64,000 bases of DNA from contig SUSS01000006.1 in assembly GCA_005046945.1 (NCBI GenBank), positions 62,001 through 126,000 of the forward strand, in the 5' to 3' direction. Source of the DNA: Tissierella creatinini. GTDB taxonomy: Bacteria > Bacillota > Clostridia > Tissierellales > Tissierellaceae. Under the pieces are notes generated by a model that was given only the letters and a program-made list of their open reading frames with translations, was not told where the DNA came from and searched no databases. Positions 28,229 to 36,973 of the stretch are shown here, piece after piece; positions within the stretch are counted from its first letter, which is position 1; each line of letters starts with the position of its first letter. A program made the translations under genes and the position numbers.

Positions 28229-29263
28229 ATGATAAATGAGAATTTTGAAATTGATTTATTAGATTCTAAAAATTCAGAAGCAAATACTTACCGATTACCA
28301 ATGCACTTTGAAACTATAGGCTCAATTGAGAGTGATGACTTGAATGTATACATCAATCAAAATACACTTAAAGAAATCATCAAATATTCTAAGTCCGATA
28401 AAACTAAGGAGCTTGGGGGCATATTAATAGGAGAGTATAGTGAAGAACTAGGTAAGACTAATGTTATAATTTCAGATTATATAGTTGCAAAATATACAGA
28501 TGCTTCTAAGTCCACACTGACATTTACACATGAGAGCTGGGACTATATTAATGCAGAAAGAAGCTCAAAATTTCCTGATAAAAAAATTGTAGGTTGGCAT
28601 CATACTCATCCTAACCATGGTATATTTCTTTCAAGCTATGATATGTTTATTCATGAGAACTTTTTTGATTTGCCATTTCAAGTTGCCCTTGTAGTGGATC
28701 CTATTCAGGATACAAATGGGTTTTTCCAATGGAAAGATGGCAAGGTACAAAAACAAGAAGGGTATAGAGTCTATGATGAACTAAATAAAAAGATATCTGT
28801 GGAAGCATATCAATCAAGCCATAGAGAAAAAGACTCTAAAGTATCACCATGGCTTATTGCATTATTAAGTATGGCTCTTATTGCAGGTTCGATTTTTTAC
28901 TATTTTAATTACAGGAAGATATATAATAATCTAATGGATCTTAGCAATAAAGTTAGCATGATAGAAGAGCAGAACTTAATTCTAAGTGAATCAAACTTAG
29001 AAATGCAAAAACAACTAGATACTACAAAGGATGAATTTGCTCATGACTACTCGAGTCATGAAGTTAGTCAGTTAACTGAGGATACTGGAGATTTCGTTTT
29101 TAGAAAGTATATAGTAAAAAAGGGAGATACGCTAACATCTATCTGTAATAAGTTTGGGATAAACTATAATCAGGCCAGTAATCTTATCCAAGTCTTAAGT
29201 TCTATAGAGACTTTGGATAAAATAGCAGAAGGACAGGAAATTATTTTGCCCGTAAGAAGATAA
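28229..29263 (+). CDS. JAMM/MPN metalloprotease with membrane helix and LysM domain (deubiquitinase-like)
   Basis: 344 residues. The JAMM site is complete: Glu61 (ELGG), His125-x-His127, then Ser135 and Asp138 (H-x-H-x7-S-x2-D), as in isopeptidases that remove ubiquitin-like proteins. A membrane helix at about 207-225 is followed by a coiled coil (about 232-270) and a LysM domain (about 293-342, YIVKKGDTLTSIC) that should bind peptidoglycan outside. JAMM would therefore face the cytoplasm while the tail is fixed to the wall. It is the last gene of the operon, 33 bases after the RING gene. It may deconjugate the modifier or trim its C-terminal tail. Confidence 0.88.
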   Translation: MINENFEIDLLDSKNSEANTYRLPMHFETIGSIESDDLNVYINQNTLKEIIKYSKSDKTKELGGILIGEYSEELGKTNVIISDYIVAKYTDASKSTLTFTHESWDYINAERSSKFPDKKIVGWHHTHPNHGIFLSSYDMFIHENFFDLPFQVALVVDPIQDTNGFFQWKDGKVQKQEGYRVYDELNKKISVEAYQSSHREKDSKVSPWLIALLSMALIAGSIFYYFNYRKIYNNLMDLSNKVSMIEEQNLILSESNLEMQKQLDTTKDEFAHDYSSHEVSQLTEDTGDFVFRKYIVKKGDTLTSICNKFGINYNQASNLIQVLSSIETLDKIAEGQEIILPVRR

Positions 29264-29432
29264 TAAATAGGTCTAGAATTCACCACAGACACAAGCTGAA
29301 ATAAACTTGCATCAAACATAGATTTGGTATACAATAAACTATTAGGCGTAATTCACTTGAATTACATCTTTAAATAATTTGTGATTTTATGCTAATAAAG
29401 AGTATTAATATCATACAAGAGGAGAAATTATA

Positions 29433-30767
29433 TTGTCATTTAAAGAATTAAATATTATGGAGCCAATTCAGAAAGCTCTAAATACTGAAGGGTATTCTAA
29501 ACCTACCCCGATACAAAAAAAGGCCATACCAGTGCTTTTAGAAGGTAAGGACTTATTAGGATGTGCACAAACAGGCACAGGGAAAACTGCTGCTTTTGCA
29601 ATTCCTATACTGCAAGGCTTGGCTACAGAACAACGATCATCAAGTGGGCGTAGTCAAATAAAAGCATTAATAGTTGTACCCACAAGAGAGTTAGCTATTC
29701 AAATTTCGGATAGTTTTAATGTCTATGGAAGAAATCTTGGGTTAAATACCTTAGTTATATATGGTGGTGTTTCCCAGCATCCACAAACCAAGGATTTAAG
29801 TAGGGGCGTTGATATTCTAGTAGCTACACCTGGAAGATTGCTTGATTTAATAAATCAAAAATTTATCAACTTAAAAAATATAAAATATTTCGTATTAGAT
29901 GAAGCGGATCTTATGCTAGATATGGGGATGTTGAAGGATGTTAGAAAAATCATTACTTACCTTCCTAAAGTTAGACAGACAATGTTCTTTTCAGCAACTA
30001 TGCCAACTGAAATTGGAGAATTAGCTAATTCTATATTGAAGGACCCAATTAGAATAGATATTACACCAGTATCGTCTACTGTTGACATTATTGAACAAGA
30101 GGTATACTTTGTTGATAAAATAAATAAGGTTAATTTACTTATCCATATTTTGAAGGATAAAAAAATTGATTCTGCTTTAGTATTTTCTAGGACAAAACAT
30201 GGTGCAAATAAAATAGTAACTGCCTTAGAAAAGGCGGGACTTACAGCTCAAGCTATACATGGTAACAAATCTCAAAACGCTAGACAGTTAGCCTTAAATA
30301 ATTTTAAGGAAAGAAAAACTAGAATTTTAATCGCAACTGATATAGCAGCAAGAGGGATAGATATAGAAGAACTTTCACTTGTAATAAACTTCGATTTACC
30401 CGAAGTTCCGGAAACCTATGTACACAGAATAGGTAGAACAGGAAGAGCAGGCCTTGGTGGAAAGGCAATATCCTTTTGTGATTATGAAGAAAAACCCTTA
30501 CTTCAATCAATTCAAAGGTTAATAGCTAAAACAATACCGGAAATAAAAGATCATCCTTATCCTTTAGTAGATACAACTATTAAACCAAAGGAAAAGTCAA
30601 GCAGAAGACCTTCTGCTTCCAAATCATTTATTTCAAACACACCTAAAGCTAAAAGCAAGGATACAAAGACAGGCAAGATTAGAAGAGAAAAACTTGAAGG
30701 TAAGCCAAAGCAACACACTTCGAAGAAAAACGAGCAAAAGAAAAATGTTCATTGGAGTAATAGATAA
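29433..30767 (+). CDS. DEAD-box RNA helicase
   Basis: 444 residues with all core motifs: Q motif (GYSKPTPIQ), AQTGTGKTAAF, PTRELA, TPGRLLD, DEAD (VLDEADLMLDMG), SAT (FSATMP) and HRIGRTGRAG. A basic tail (about 385-444) fits RNA binding and resembles RhlE/CshA-type helicases used in cold adaptation, ribosome assembly or RNA decay. The start is a TTG behind GAGGAGAAA. It is a single gene with its own terminator. Confidence 0.93.
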   Translation: MSFKELNIMEPIQKALNTEGYSKPTPIQKKAIPVLLEGKDLLGCAQTGTGKTAAFAIPILQGLATEQRSSSGRSQIKALIVVPTRELAIQISDSFNVYGRNLGLNTLVIYGGVSQHPQTKDLSRGVDILVATPGRLLDLINQKFINLKNIKYFVLDEADLMLDMGMLKDVRKIITYLPKVRQTMFFSATMPTEIGELANSILKDPIRIDITPVSSTVDIIEQEVYFVDKINKVNLLIHILKDKKIDSALVFSRTKHGANKIVTALEKAGLTAQAIHGNKSQNARQLALNNFKERKTRILIATDIAARGIDIEELSLVINFDLPEVPETYVHRIGRTGRAGLGGKAISFCDYEEKPLLQSIQRLIAKTIPEIKDHPYPLVDTTIKPKEKSSRRPSASKSFISNTPKAKSKDTKTGKIRREKLEGKPKQHTSKKNEQKKNVHWSNR

Positions 30768-30773
30768 GCAATA

Positions 30774-30810
30774 TAAAATCTTCTTATCATTTGATAGGAA
30801 GATTTTTTTG
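30774..30810. terminator. Bidirectional terminator
   Basis: AAAATCTTCTTATCA and a near-complementary TGATAGGAAGATTTT arm, then a T run, between the convergent helicase and YdjM-like genes. Confidence 0.8.
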
Positions 30811-30818
30811 TTTTGGGA

Positions 30819-31397
30819 CTAGCCCCATATTAGTAGAAATAATGAATATATTGATAAGCATATGAATATTAGTTCTTCCAGTATGGTATTAGGTTTAAGT
30901 ATAATTGGGGAAGATATGTTTTCATTTACAGGAAAAAATAGTTTAATTCCCTTAAGAGTGAAAAAATCAGCAATTAAGTGCAACATATATCCTGTTGTAA
31001 ATCCTAAATATATAGAATTTAATTGATATTCTGATGTAACTAATTTAACCATCCAAGAAAACAATAAGAAACCAATTATGCTATGGGTAAAGCCCCTATG
31101 ATTTGATGTGCCTATAAGAAAGCTTAGTATTCCCAAAAGTTTAAATACAAAATTACCGCTAAATAAAAACAAGCAGGCAAATCCTGCTGTTAAAGCGAAA
31201 TAGAATAATGAGCTATAAAGTTTATTCTTAAAAATTAATAACTTTTGATTTAATTTAGCCTTAGGATGATCTAAATCTGGTACTAAAGATCCTAAAGCAG
31301 CAGATAGTACTAAAATTATTTTATTTTCTATAGGTTGCCCATCTGATAAAATTAATCCTACAGTCACTCCTATAGCAATATGTGTTTTTCCTGTCAT
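30819..31397 (-). CDS. YdjM/DUF457-type membrane-bound metal-dependent hydrolase
   Basis: About 192 residues. The N-terminal MTGKTHIAIG, DLDHPKAKLN and SNHRGFTHSIIGF place it in the LexA-regulated YdjM-like family, with several membrane helices and conserved Asp/His residues. The biochemical activity of the family is not settled. The ATG at 31397 sits behind GGAGGAA; a longer reading frame upstream has no ribosome site. It is transcribed opposite to its neighbours. Confidence 0.8.
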   Translation of the reverse strand: MTGKTHIAIGVTVGLILSDGQPIENKIILVLSAALGSLVPDLDHPKAKLNQKLLIFKNKLYSSLFYFALTAGFACLFLFSGNFVFKLLGILSFLIGTSNHRGFTHSIIGFLLFSWMVKLVTSEYQLNSIYLGFTTGYMLHLIADFFTLKGIKLFFPVNENISSPIILKPNTILEELIFICLSIYSLFLLIWG

Positions 31398-31545
31398 GAA
31401 TTTCCTCCAAACCACTGAAACTAGATGGTGATATAGTCACCACCTAGTATAAACTATAGATAATGATACTAATAGTATATATGATGTCGAACATATATTC
31501 AAGATACTTTTTCACATAATACGGGTGGTGGAATGTAATTAGGCG

Positions 31546-31574
31546 TTGACAAAGGCGCTTTAATGTATTAAAAT
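31546..31574 (+). promoter_or_regulatory. Sigma-A-type promoter for the T-box leader
   Basis: TTGACA at 31546-31551 and TAAAAT at 31569-31574 with a 17-base spacer. Transcription would begin around 31581, in front of the T-box. Confidence 0.7.
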
Positions 31575-31639
31575 TATAAAAAAGTTAGAAAAGTGAATAA
31601 ATAGTAATATAAAATTGATGAACAGAAGTAGTAGATTTA

Positions 31640-31880
31640 AATGACGTTTACAGAGAGTTTGGTATGGTGGAAGCCGAACAACATAGTTTAGATTGAATGG
31701 ATCTGTGAGAGACTCTGGGAACATGTATATAAGTACTAGAGTACGGGAGTCGGCCGTTAAAATGACAGGGTATAGTTTAATACCGTACCTTATAAGAGAT
31801 TAAATGCAAAAAATGCATTAAACTTGGGTGGCACCACGAGTCACTTCGTCCCAATAGCGGATGAAGTGACTCTTTTTTTA
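31640..31880 (+). promoter_or_regulatory. T-box riboswitch leader, tryptophan type
   Basis: It shows the T-box layout: stem I base AGAGAGT...GAGACTCT, a likely specifier TGG at 31698-31700 inside GAATGGATC, the antiterminator sequence TGGGTGGCACC at 31825, and a terminator hairpin (GAGTCACTTCGTCC with its complement, then seven T) at 31838-31879. Uncharged tRNA-Trp would pair with TGG and with the antiterminator bulge, allowing read-through into trpB. The specifier is inferred and fits the gene it controls. Confidence 0.9.
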
Positions 31881-31943
31881 TCTTAAAAACATCAATAAAT
31901 GTCTTGGTAAAATAAATAAAAATATAGAAATGGAGAGATTAAT

Positions 31944-33125
31944 ATGAAGAATATTTATGGTGAATTTGGCGGTCAATACGTACCAGAGAGCATATTAAAA
32001 ATATTAGTGGAATTAGACCAAGTTTTTGAGGATGCAATCAAAGATCTTGACTTCATAAAGGAATACAATGACTACTTAAAGAATTATGTTGGTAGAGAGA
32101 CACCCTTATACTTTGCCAAAAACCTTACAGAATACCTAGGTGGTGGAAAAATTTATCTTAAAAGAGAAGATTTAAATCATACAGGGTCTCATAAGATAAA
32201 TAATGCATTGGGTCAAGCGTTATTAGCAAAAAGAATGGGAAAGAAGAAAGTAATAGCAGAAACAGGAGCAGGCCAGCATGGTGTTGCAGTAGCAACGGTA
32301 GCAGCTATGTTTAATATGGAATGTAAAGTTTTTATGGGAAAAGAGGATACTGAGCGTCAAGCTCTTAATGTGTTTAAAATGGAAGCATTAGGTGCAGAGG
32401 TAGTCTCCGTTGAAACAGGTACACAAACCTTAAGCGATGCAGTAGACGAGGCGTTAAAATACTGGGTTGAAAATATGGATGATACTTTTTATATTATAGG
32501 GTCTGCTGTAGGACCTCATCCATATCCAAAAATGGTTAAAGAATTTCAAAGTATAATTTCCAAAGAGACAAAGAAGCAAATTTTAGAAAGAGAAGGGCGT
32601 CTTCCCGACTATATAATTGCCTGTATAGGAGGAGGAAGTAACTCTATTGGTGCTTTTGCAAATTTTATAGATGATAAAAAAGTTAAGCTCATTGGTGTAG
32701 AAGCTGCAGGATATGGTGTAGATACAGATAAACACGCAGCTACTCTTACTAAGGGTAGTGTAGGAATTATACACGGAATGAAGACCTATGTATTGCAAGA
32801 TGATAAAGGAGAAGCTCTTCCGGTATATTCAATATCTGCTGGTCTTGATTATCCTGGAGTAGGACCTGAACATTCTTATTTAAAAGAAACAGGAAGGGCA
32901 GACTATGTAGCGATTACAGATGATGAAGCTGTAGATGCTCTGTTTTTTCTAACTAAAAAGGAAGGAATTATACCTGCAATAGAAAGCTCCCATGCCTTGG
33001 CACATGCTTATAAAGTAGCTAAAAATACAAAGAAGGATGAGATAATAATTGTAAATCTATCAGGTAGAGGAGATAAGGATATTTCCAGAATGGCAAGACT
33101 TAGAGGTTATGAAATAGAAGAATAA
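31944..33125 (+). CDS. trpB: Tryptophan synthase beta chain
   Basis: 393 residues, the usual TrpB length. It starts with the typical [10 protein letters not shown]. The pyridoxal-phosphate lysine is in [10 protein letters not shown], and the phosphate-binding loop is GGGSNSIG. It joins indole and serine to make tryptophan. There is no trpA and no other trp gene nearby, so it may scavenge free indole or pair with a distant TrpA. A tryptophan T-box lies directly upstream. Confidence 0.96.
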   Translation: MKNIYGEFGGQYVPESILKILVELDQVFEDAIKDLDFIKEYNDYLKNYVGRETPLYFAKNLTEYLGGGKIYLKREDLNHTGSHKINNALGQALLAKRMGKKKVIAETGAGQHGVAVATVAAMFNMECKVFMGKEDTERQALNVFKMEALGAEVVSVETGTQTLSDAVDEALKYWVENMDDTFYIIGSAVGPHPYPKMVKEFQSIISKETKKQILEREGRLPDYIIACIGGGSNSIGAFANFIDDKKVKLIGVEAAGYGVDTDKHAATLTKGSVGIIHGMKTYVLQDDKGEALPVYSISAGLDYPGVGPEHSYLKETGRADYVAITDDEAVDALFFLTKKEGIIPAIESSHALAHAYKVAKNTKKDEIIIVNLSGRGDKDISRMARLRGYEIEE

Positions 33126-33189
33126 GTGACATGGTCTCACTACTTTAGAAGTCCAAATTTTCAAGAAGAGGAAAAAGGAGGAGGACAAG

Positions 33190-34029
33190 ATGTCCGTTAT
33201 CAAGGTTGCTAATATACAAATGAAAGTTTCGGCTAACAAAGAGGATAATTTTACTATAGTTAATAAGTATTTAGAGGATATTTCAAAAGAAAAGATTGAC
33301 CTAGTCGTATTACCGGAGATGTTTAATTGCCCCTATCAAACCCCTAATTTCCCCATCTATGCTGAAGAAGAAGGGGGAAATAGCTGGCAAGCATGCTCAA
33401 GCCTAGCAAAAAAATATAATATTTATTTAATAGCTGGGTCTATGCCCGAAAAAGATAAGAATGGAAAAGTATATAACACCTCTTACGTATTTGATAGACA
33501 AGGCAAACAAATCGGGAAGCACAGAAAGGTTCATCTATTCGATGTTGATATAAAGGGTGGACAATATTTCAAAGAATCCGATACATTAACTCCTGGCAAT
33601 CAAGTTACCGTATTTGAAACGGAATTTGGAATTATAGGCCTTTGTATATGTTTTGATTTCCGATTCCCTGAGCTATCAAGACTGATTGTAGAAAAAGGTG
33701 CTAAGGTAATAGTAGTGCCTGGAGCATTTAATATGACTACGGGGCCTCTACATTGGGAACTCCTATTTAGATTACGGGCAGTAGATAATCAAGTATTTAC
33801 AATAGGAGCTTCTCCGGCAAGAGATCCTGAATCCGGCTATACATCCTGGGGCCATTCATTGGTAGTATCACCCTGGGGCGATATAATCAATGAAATGGAC
33901 GAAAAGGAAGGATATATAATCAGTGAATTGGATTTGGACTTGGTAGAGAAGGTAAGAAAGGAATTACCCTTATTGGCCCATAGAAGACATGATATGTATA
34001 AGCTGGAAGAGTTAAAGTGTAGATATTAA
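33190..34029 (+). CDS. Carbon-nitrogen hydrolase (nitrilase superfamily, omega-amidase-like)
   Basis: 279 residues with the nitrilase triad: Glu43 (LPEMFN), Lys113 (HRKVHLFD) and Cys154 (CICFDFRFPE). The spacing and the HLFDVDI segment are close to Nit2-type omega-amidases, which hydrolyse alpha-ketoglutaramate and related amides; other amide substrates are possible. AAAAGGAGGAG precedes the ATG. It sits before a sigma-54-type promoter region and an amidohydrolase gene, which suggests nitrogen recovery from amides. Confidence 0.88.
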   Translation: MSVIKVANIQMKVSANKEDNFTIVNKYLEDISKEKIDLVVLPEMFNCPYQTPNFPIYAEEEGGNSWQACSSLAKKYNIYLIAGSMPEKDKNGKVYNTSYVFDRQGKQIGKHRKVHLFDVDIKGGQYFKESDTLTPGNQVTVFETEFGIIGLCICFDFRFPELSRLIVEKGAKVIVVPGAFNMTTGPLHWELLFRLRAVDNQVFTIGASPARDPESGYTSWGHSLVVSPWGDIINEMDEKEGYIISELDLDLVEKVRKELPLLAHRRHDMYKLEELKCRY

Positions 34030-34063
34030 ATTATCTTTGGGTAATAGGTTTATTGGAGAACAG

Positions 34064-34168
34064 TGTTGCCAATATGCAACAATTGTGGAAATGTTGCGAA
34101 CCTGCAAAAGTATTCATTTTAGGGGAAAGCGTATTCCTAAAACAAAATTATGTTGCCCAATCGCAACA
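34064..34168. promoter_or_regulatory. Three palindromic upstream activator sites TGTTGC-N6-GCAACA
   Basis: Sites at 34064-34081 and 34151-34168 are perfect inverted repeats; the one at 34092-34109 ends GCAAAA. All have a six-base centre. They lie 54-158 bases before a -24/-12 promoter, as expected for enhancer sites of a sigma-54-dependent activator. The activator is not encoded in the window. A 68-codon reading frame here is probably chance. Confidence 0.7.
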
Positions 34169-34221
34169 CCTAAAAATAGGCAACAACTTGAGAAAACATT
34201 CAAATTGGACCTTTTAAAAGT

Positions 34222-34237
34222 TGGCACAATACTTACA
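34222..34237 (+). promoter_or_regulatory. Probable sigma-54 (-24/-12) promoter
   Basis: TGGCACAATACTTACA fits the consensus TGGCACG-N4-TTGCW, except for the -12 G, which is A. It is 88 bases before the amidohydrolase ATG and directly downstream of three palindromic sites, which strengthens the call. Confidence 0.6.
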
Positions 34238-34324
34238 CGATAATATCGTGCAACTACAAAACGGATAAAAAACAAAATCTGCTTTAGTAGTTAAAACAAC
34301 TTAAATAAAGAAAGGGTGTATTAA

Positions 34325-35065
34325 ATGAGTCAAAGAGATGTATTGTATTCACCAGATGCAAAGTACAAAGATAATAAGGGGCAATATGGAATCGATTTAG
34401 GATTATTACAAAAAGCTTTTGAAGAAGCTAGTAAGATCTACAAGGAAAGAGGATTCCAAAGAAGAATGGGTTACGGAAAAGCTCCAGCAGTTACTACTGT
34501 AGATATGGCTAGAGCTTGGATGGATGATGGTCACCCTTTTACTTGTGAAAACAATGCAGAAATTTGTGCTAATGCACTTAAGGTGCTTAATGCAGCTAGA
34601 AAATCAGGCGTACCTATATTCCATACAACTACAGGATATGTAGGAAAAGAGCAATGGGACTTACCTAAGTGGGATGAAAAAATTCCTATGCATTCACTAG
34701 ATATCAACTCAGAGTGGATGGACATAGATCCAAAACTTGAGCCAAGACCAGAAGAGCCAGTAATCCACAAGAAATTCGCAAGTAATTTCTTTGGAACTCA
34801 CCTAGCAACAACTTTATATAAATTAGGTGTTGATACAGTAATAGTAATGGGAGCTACTGCTTGTGCATGTGTAAGACATACTTGTATGGATTCAACAGGA
34901 TACGGATTTAAGACAATCGTTCCAATAGGAACAATAGGCGATAGAGTACCAGGGGTTATTGAGTGGAACCTATTCGACATAGACGCTAAATTTGGTGATG
35001 TTGAGCCACTAGAAAACGTTGTTAAATACTTAGAAGGTATTGACTCAAGTGTTTACAATAAATAA
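34325..35065 (+). CDS. Isochorismatase-family cysteine amidohydrolase (N-carbamoylsarcosine amidase-like)
   Basis: 246 residues. The isochorismatase-fold triad is visible: Asp60 (TTVDMARAW), the lysine of VIHKKFASNFFGT and the nucleophile Cys182 in ACACVRHTC. The N-terminal extension and overall pattern recall N-carbamoylsarcosine amidase, which frees ammonia and CO2 from N-carbamoyl amino acids; the exact substrate is uncertain. Expression probably depends on the sigma-54-type promoter upstream, and two membrane proteins follow on the same strand. Confidence 0.83.
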   Translation: MSQRDVLYSPDAKYKDNKGQYGIDLGLLQKAFEEASKIYKERGFQRRMGYGKAPAVTTVDMARAWMDDGHPFTCENNAEICANALKVLNAARKSGVPIFHTTTGYVGKEQWDLPKWDEKIPMHSLDINSEWMDIDPKLEPRPEEPVIHKKFASNFFGTHLATTLYKLGVDTVIVMGATACACVRHTCMDSTGYGFKTIVPIGTIGDRVPGVIEWNLFDIDAKFGDVEPLENVVKYLEGIDSSVYNK

Positions 35066-35189
35066 ATAGAAGTGCATAGGCTAGTGGGGGCTTGCCTATC
35101 TTAAGTTAAAAATAAGACATAATAGAGAGAATGATTACATAATATAGTATCATCCTTTTTTTATTATATTATTATTGGGGGGAAATAAT

Positions 35190-35891
35190 ATGGGTAATTA
35201 TCTGAAAATAGCAAATAGTCCATGGATGTGGATAATGGCAATACCTGTAGTCTTATTAACTGGGCTACAAGGCTTATTATTTGCAAAGAAAGCGATACAT
35301 GCCAGTAAAATTGGGGCGGTAAATTTATCAGGTGAGCAGTGTAGGAAGGCATTTAAAGTTGGAGCTATATCGGCAATAGGACCAGCTGTATCAGTATTTA
35401 TTGTTATGATTGCCTTAATTGCAGTAATTGGAGCACCAATGGCATGGCTAAGATTATCAATAATAGGAGCTGCACCTACAGAGCTTACAGCTGCAACAAT
35501 GGGTGCAAAAGCAATGGGTGTTGAATTCGGATCTCCTGAGTATAACTTAGATACATTTGCATCATCCGTTTGGACAATGTGTCTTAACGGCTGTGGTTGG
35601 TTGCTATTCTGCGGGCTATTTACTCATAAATTGGGCGGACTTCAAGATAAAGTAGCTGGTGGAGATAAGAAATTAATGGGAATGATTAGTACGGCAGCTG
35701 TTTTAGGTACGTCAGGTTATCTACTGTCAGGGCACGTATTAGCAGGTGGACCTCGATTAGTTGCAGGAATAGCAGCGGCTATAGCAATGGCCTTGTTAGA
35801 AAGGGCATCTAGGAATATGCCAAAACTAAAGGAATATAATCTTGGAATTGCAATGGTTATAGGTATGGCAGCTGCAGTAATAATAATTTAA
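35190..35891 (+). CDS. DUF5058-family membrane protein
   Basis: About 233 residues with five or six hydrophobic helices. NSPWMWIMAIPVVLLTGLQ and the conserved APTELTAATMGAKAMGVEF region are characteristic of DUF5058. The ATG at 35190 sits seven bases after GGGGGGAAA; an in-frame ATG-like start slightly upstream is inside that site. It is followed 16 bases later by a second membrane protein of the same size, so the two could form a two-subunit transporter for the substrate or product of the amidohydrolase (inference). Confidence 0.72.
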   Translation: MGNYLKIANSPWMWIMAIPVVLLTGLQGLLFAKKAIHASKIGAVNLSGEQCRKAFKVGAISAIGPAVSVFIVMIALIAVIGAPMAWLRLSIIGAAPTELTAATMGAKAMGVEFGSPEYNLDTFASSVWTMCLNGCGWLLFCGLFTHKLGGLQDKVAGGDKKLMGMISTAAVLGTSGYLLSGHVLAGGPRLVAGIAAAIAMALLERASRNMPKLKEYNLGIAMVIGMAAAVIII

Positions 35892-35907
35892 TAATGGAGG
35901 TGGGACT

Positions 35908-36624
35908 ATGGAAAATACAAGTACAAATACCAATATAAATAAGGATATAAATTCAACTTCAAATTCAATTTTCTATAATGCATTTTCGAAGGAAATTACA
36001 AAGTATGGTAAGATTACATTGTTGGGAGCAATACCACTATGTTTTCTCCCAGCATTATATTTATGGTTTGCTCATGGCTCTATTCCGGCAGTGGGTACAA
36101 TTTTAACAGGATGGTTCTTAATAGCATCAATATATGGGGCGGAATATGTGATGACACCTATTTCTTACTTCCCCATACTAGGAGTATCTGGTACTTATAT
36201 AGCCTTTTTATCTGGTAATATCGCAAACATGAGAGTTCCGTGTGCTATAGTTGCTCAAGAGGCAGTGGGTACTGAAGCGGGTTCCAACGAGGCAGAAGTT
36301 GTTGCAACTTTAGGTATGTGTGGCTCTATCATAACTAATCTTATTGTTACAACTGTAGCGGCAATAGGTGGTGTATGGCTGTATAATCTATTCCCACCTA
36401 TAGTAATACAGGCCTTAAATTATGTATTACCATCAATATTTGGAGCATTATTTGCTTTATTTGCAATTAGGTTCCCTAAATTCGGAGCTTTTGGACTTGG
36501 TATTGCAATGTTCCTAACTGGAGTTGTAAAGGTAATCCCAACTATTCTACTAGTTCCTATATGTGTATTTAGTACAATGGCATTTGCTGCAATGGATTAC
36601 AAAAAAAAGAAACAAAATAATTAA
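35908..36624 (+). CDS. Integral membrane protein, partner of the DUF5058 protein
   Basis: 238 residues: a polar N-terminus (1-30), then six or so helices. A loop reads SGNIANMRVPCAIVAQEAVGTEAGSNEAEV, well ordered and rich in small and acidic residues, which suggests a substrate or ion site. I recognise no named family beyond its constant position beside DUF5058. GGAGGTGGG gives a strong ribosome site. A perfect terminator follows. Confidence 0.65.
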   Translation: MENTSTNTNINKDINSTSNSIFYNAFSKEITKYGKITLLGAIPLCFLPALYLWFAHGSIPAVGTILTGWFLIASIYGAEYVMTPISYFPILGVSGTYIAFLSGNIANMRVPCAIVAQEAVGTEAGSNEAEVVATLGMCGSIITNLIVTTVAAIGGVWLYNLFPPIVIQALNYVLPSIFGALFALFAIRFPKFGAFGLGIAMFLTGVVKVIPTILLVPICVFSTMAFAAMDYKKKKQNN

Positions 36625-36670
36625 TCATATTTTAGATTATAACGGGGTGCAAATGTCTAAATATTAAATT

Positions 36671-36720
36671 AATCCTAATTACTATTATGTTTCATAATAG
36701 TAATTAGGATTTTTTTGTTT
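36671..36720 (+). terminator. Rho-independent terminator
   Basis: AATCCTAATTACTATTATG pairs perfectly with CATAATAGTAATTAGGATT, followed by seven T. Ends the amidohydrolase/DUF5058 operon. Confidence 0.88.
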
Positions 36721-36779
36721 TTACTAAACTATACTTGCTCCACCAAAGTGCTTGATTGTTGAGTTATTAATTTTGCTTA

Positions 36780-36817
36780 TAGTAAAATTTGGAATATTGA
36801 TATTGGTAATTTTACTA
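36780..36817. promoter_or_regulatory. Inverted repeat TAGTAAAATT...AATTTTACTA
   Basis: A perfect 10-base inverted repeat with an 18-base centre, in the gap before the molybdopterin oxidoreductase gene. It may be an operator; nothing else supports this. Confidence 0.3.
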
Positions 36818-36862
36818 AAATATTTTGGTGTTATATAATATAATTGATTTTTAAGTAATAAC

Positions 36863-36950
36863 TATGTGGCGAGTCCTAATCTCCCACCTCGTTTCAGTGG
36901 TGTGATGAAATTGCTATGCAATGATTAGAACACCCAGAAAAGTAGTTCTA
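36863..36950 (-). repeat. Solo TnpB-element end (partial)
   Basis: On the minus strand it reads ATTGCATAGCAAT hairpin, CACCACTGAAACGAGG and TGGGAGATTAGG, the same order as the tnpB-linked right end near 53.45 kb. The GGGGACAT boundary part is missing. It lies just before the molybdopterin oxidoreductase gene and could affect its leader. Confidence 0.55.
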
Positions 36951-36973
36951 ATATATTATTAGAGGAGACAAAG

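Noticed and set aside
34037-34243. A 68-codon open frame with several Cys residues
   Set aside because: It spans the three palindromic sites and the sigma-54-type promoter, has no clear ribosome site and matches no family I know.
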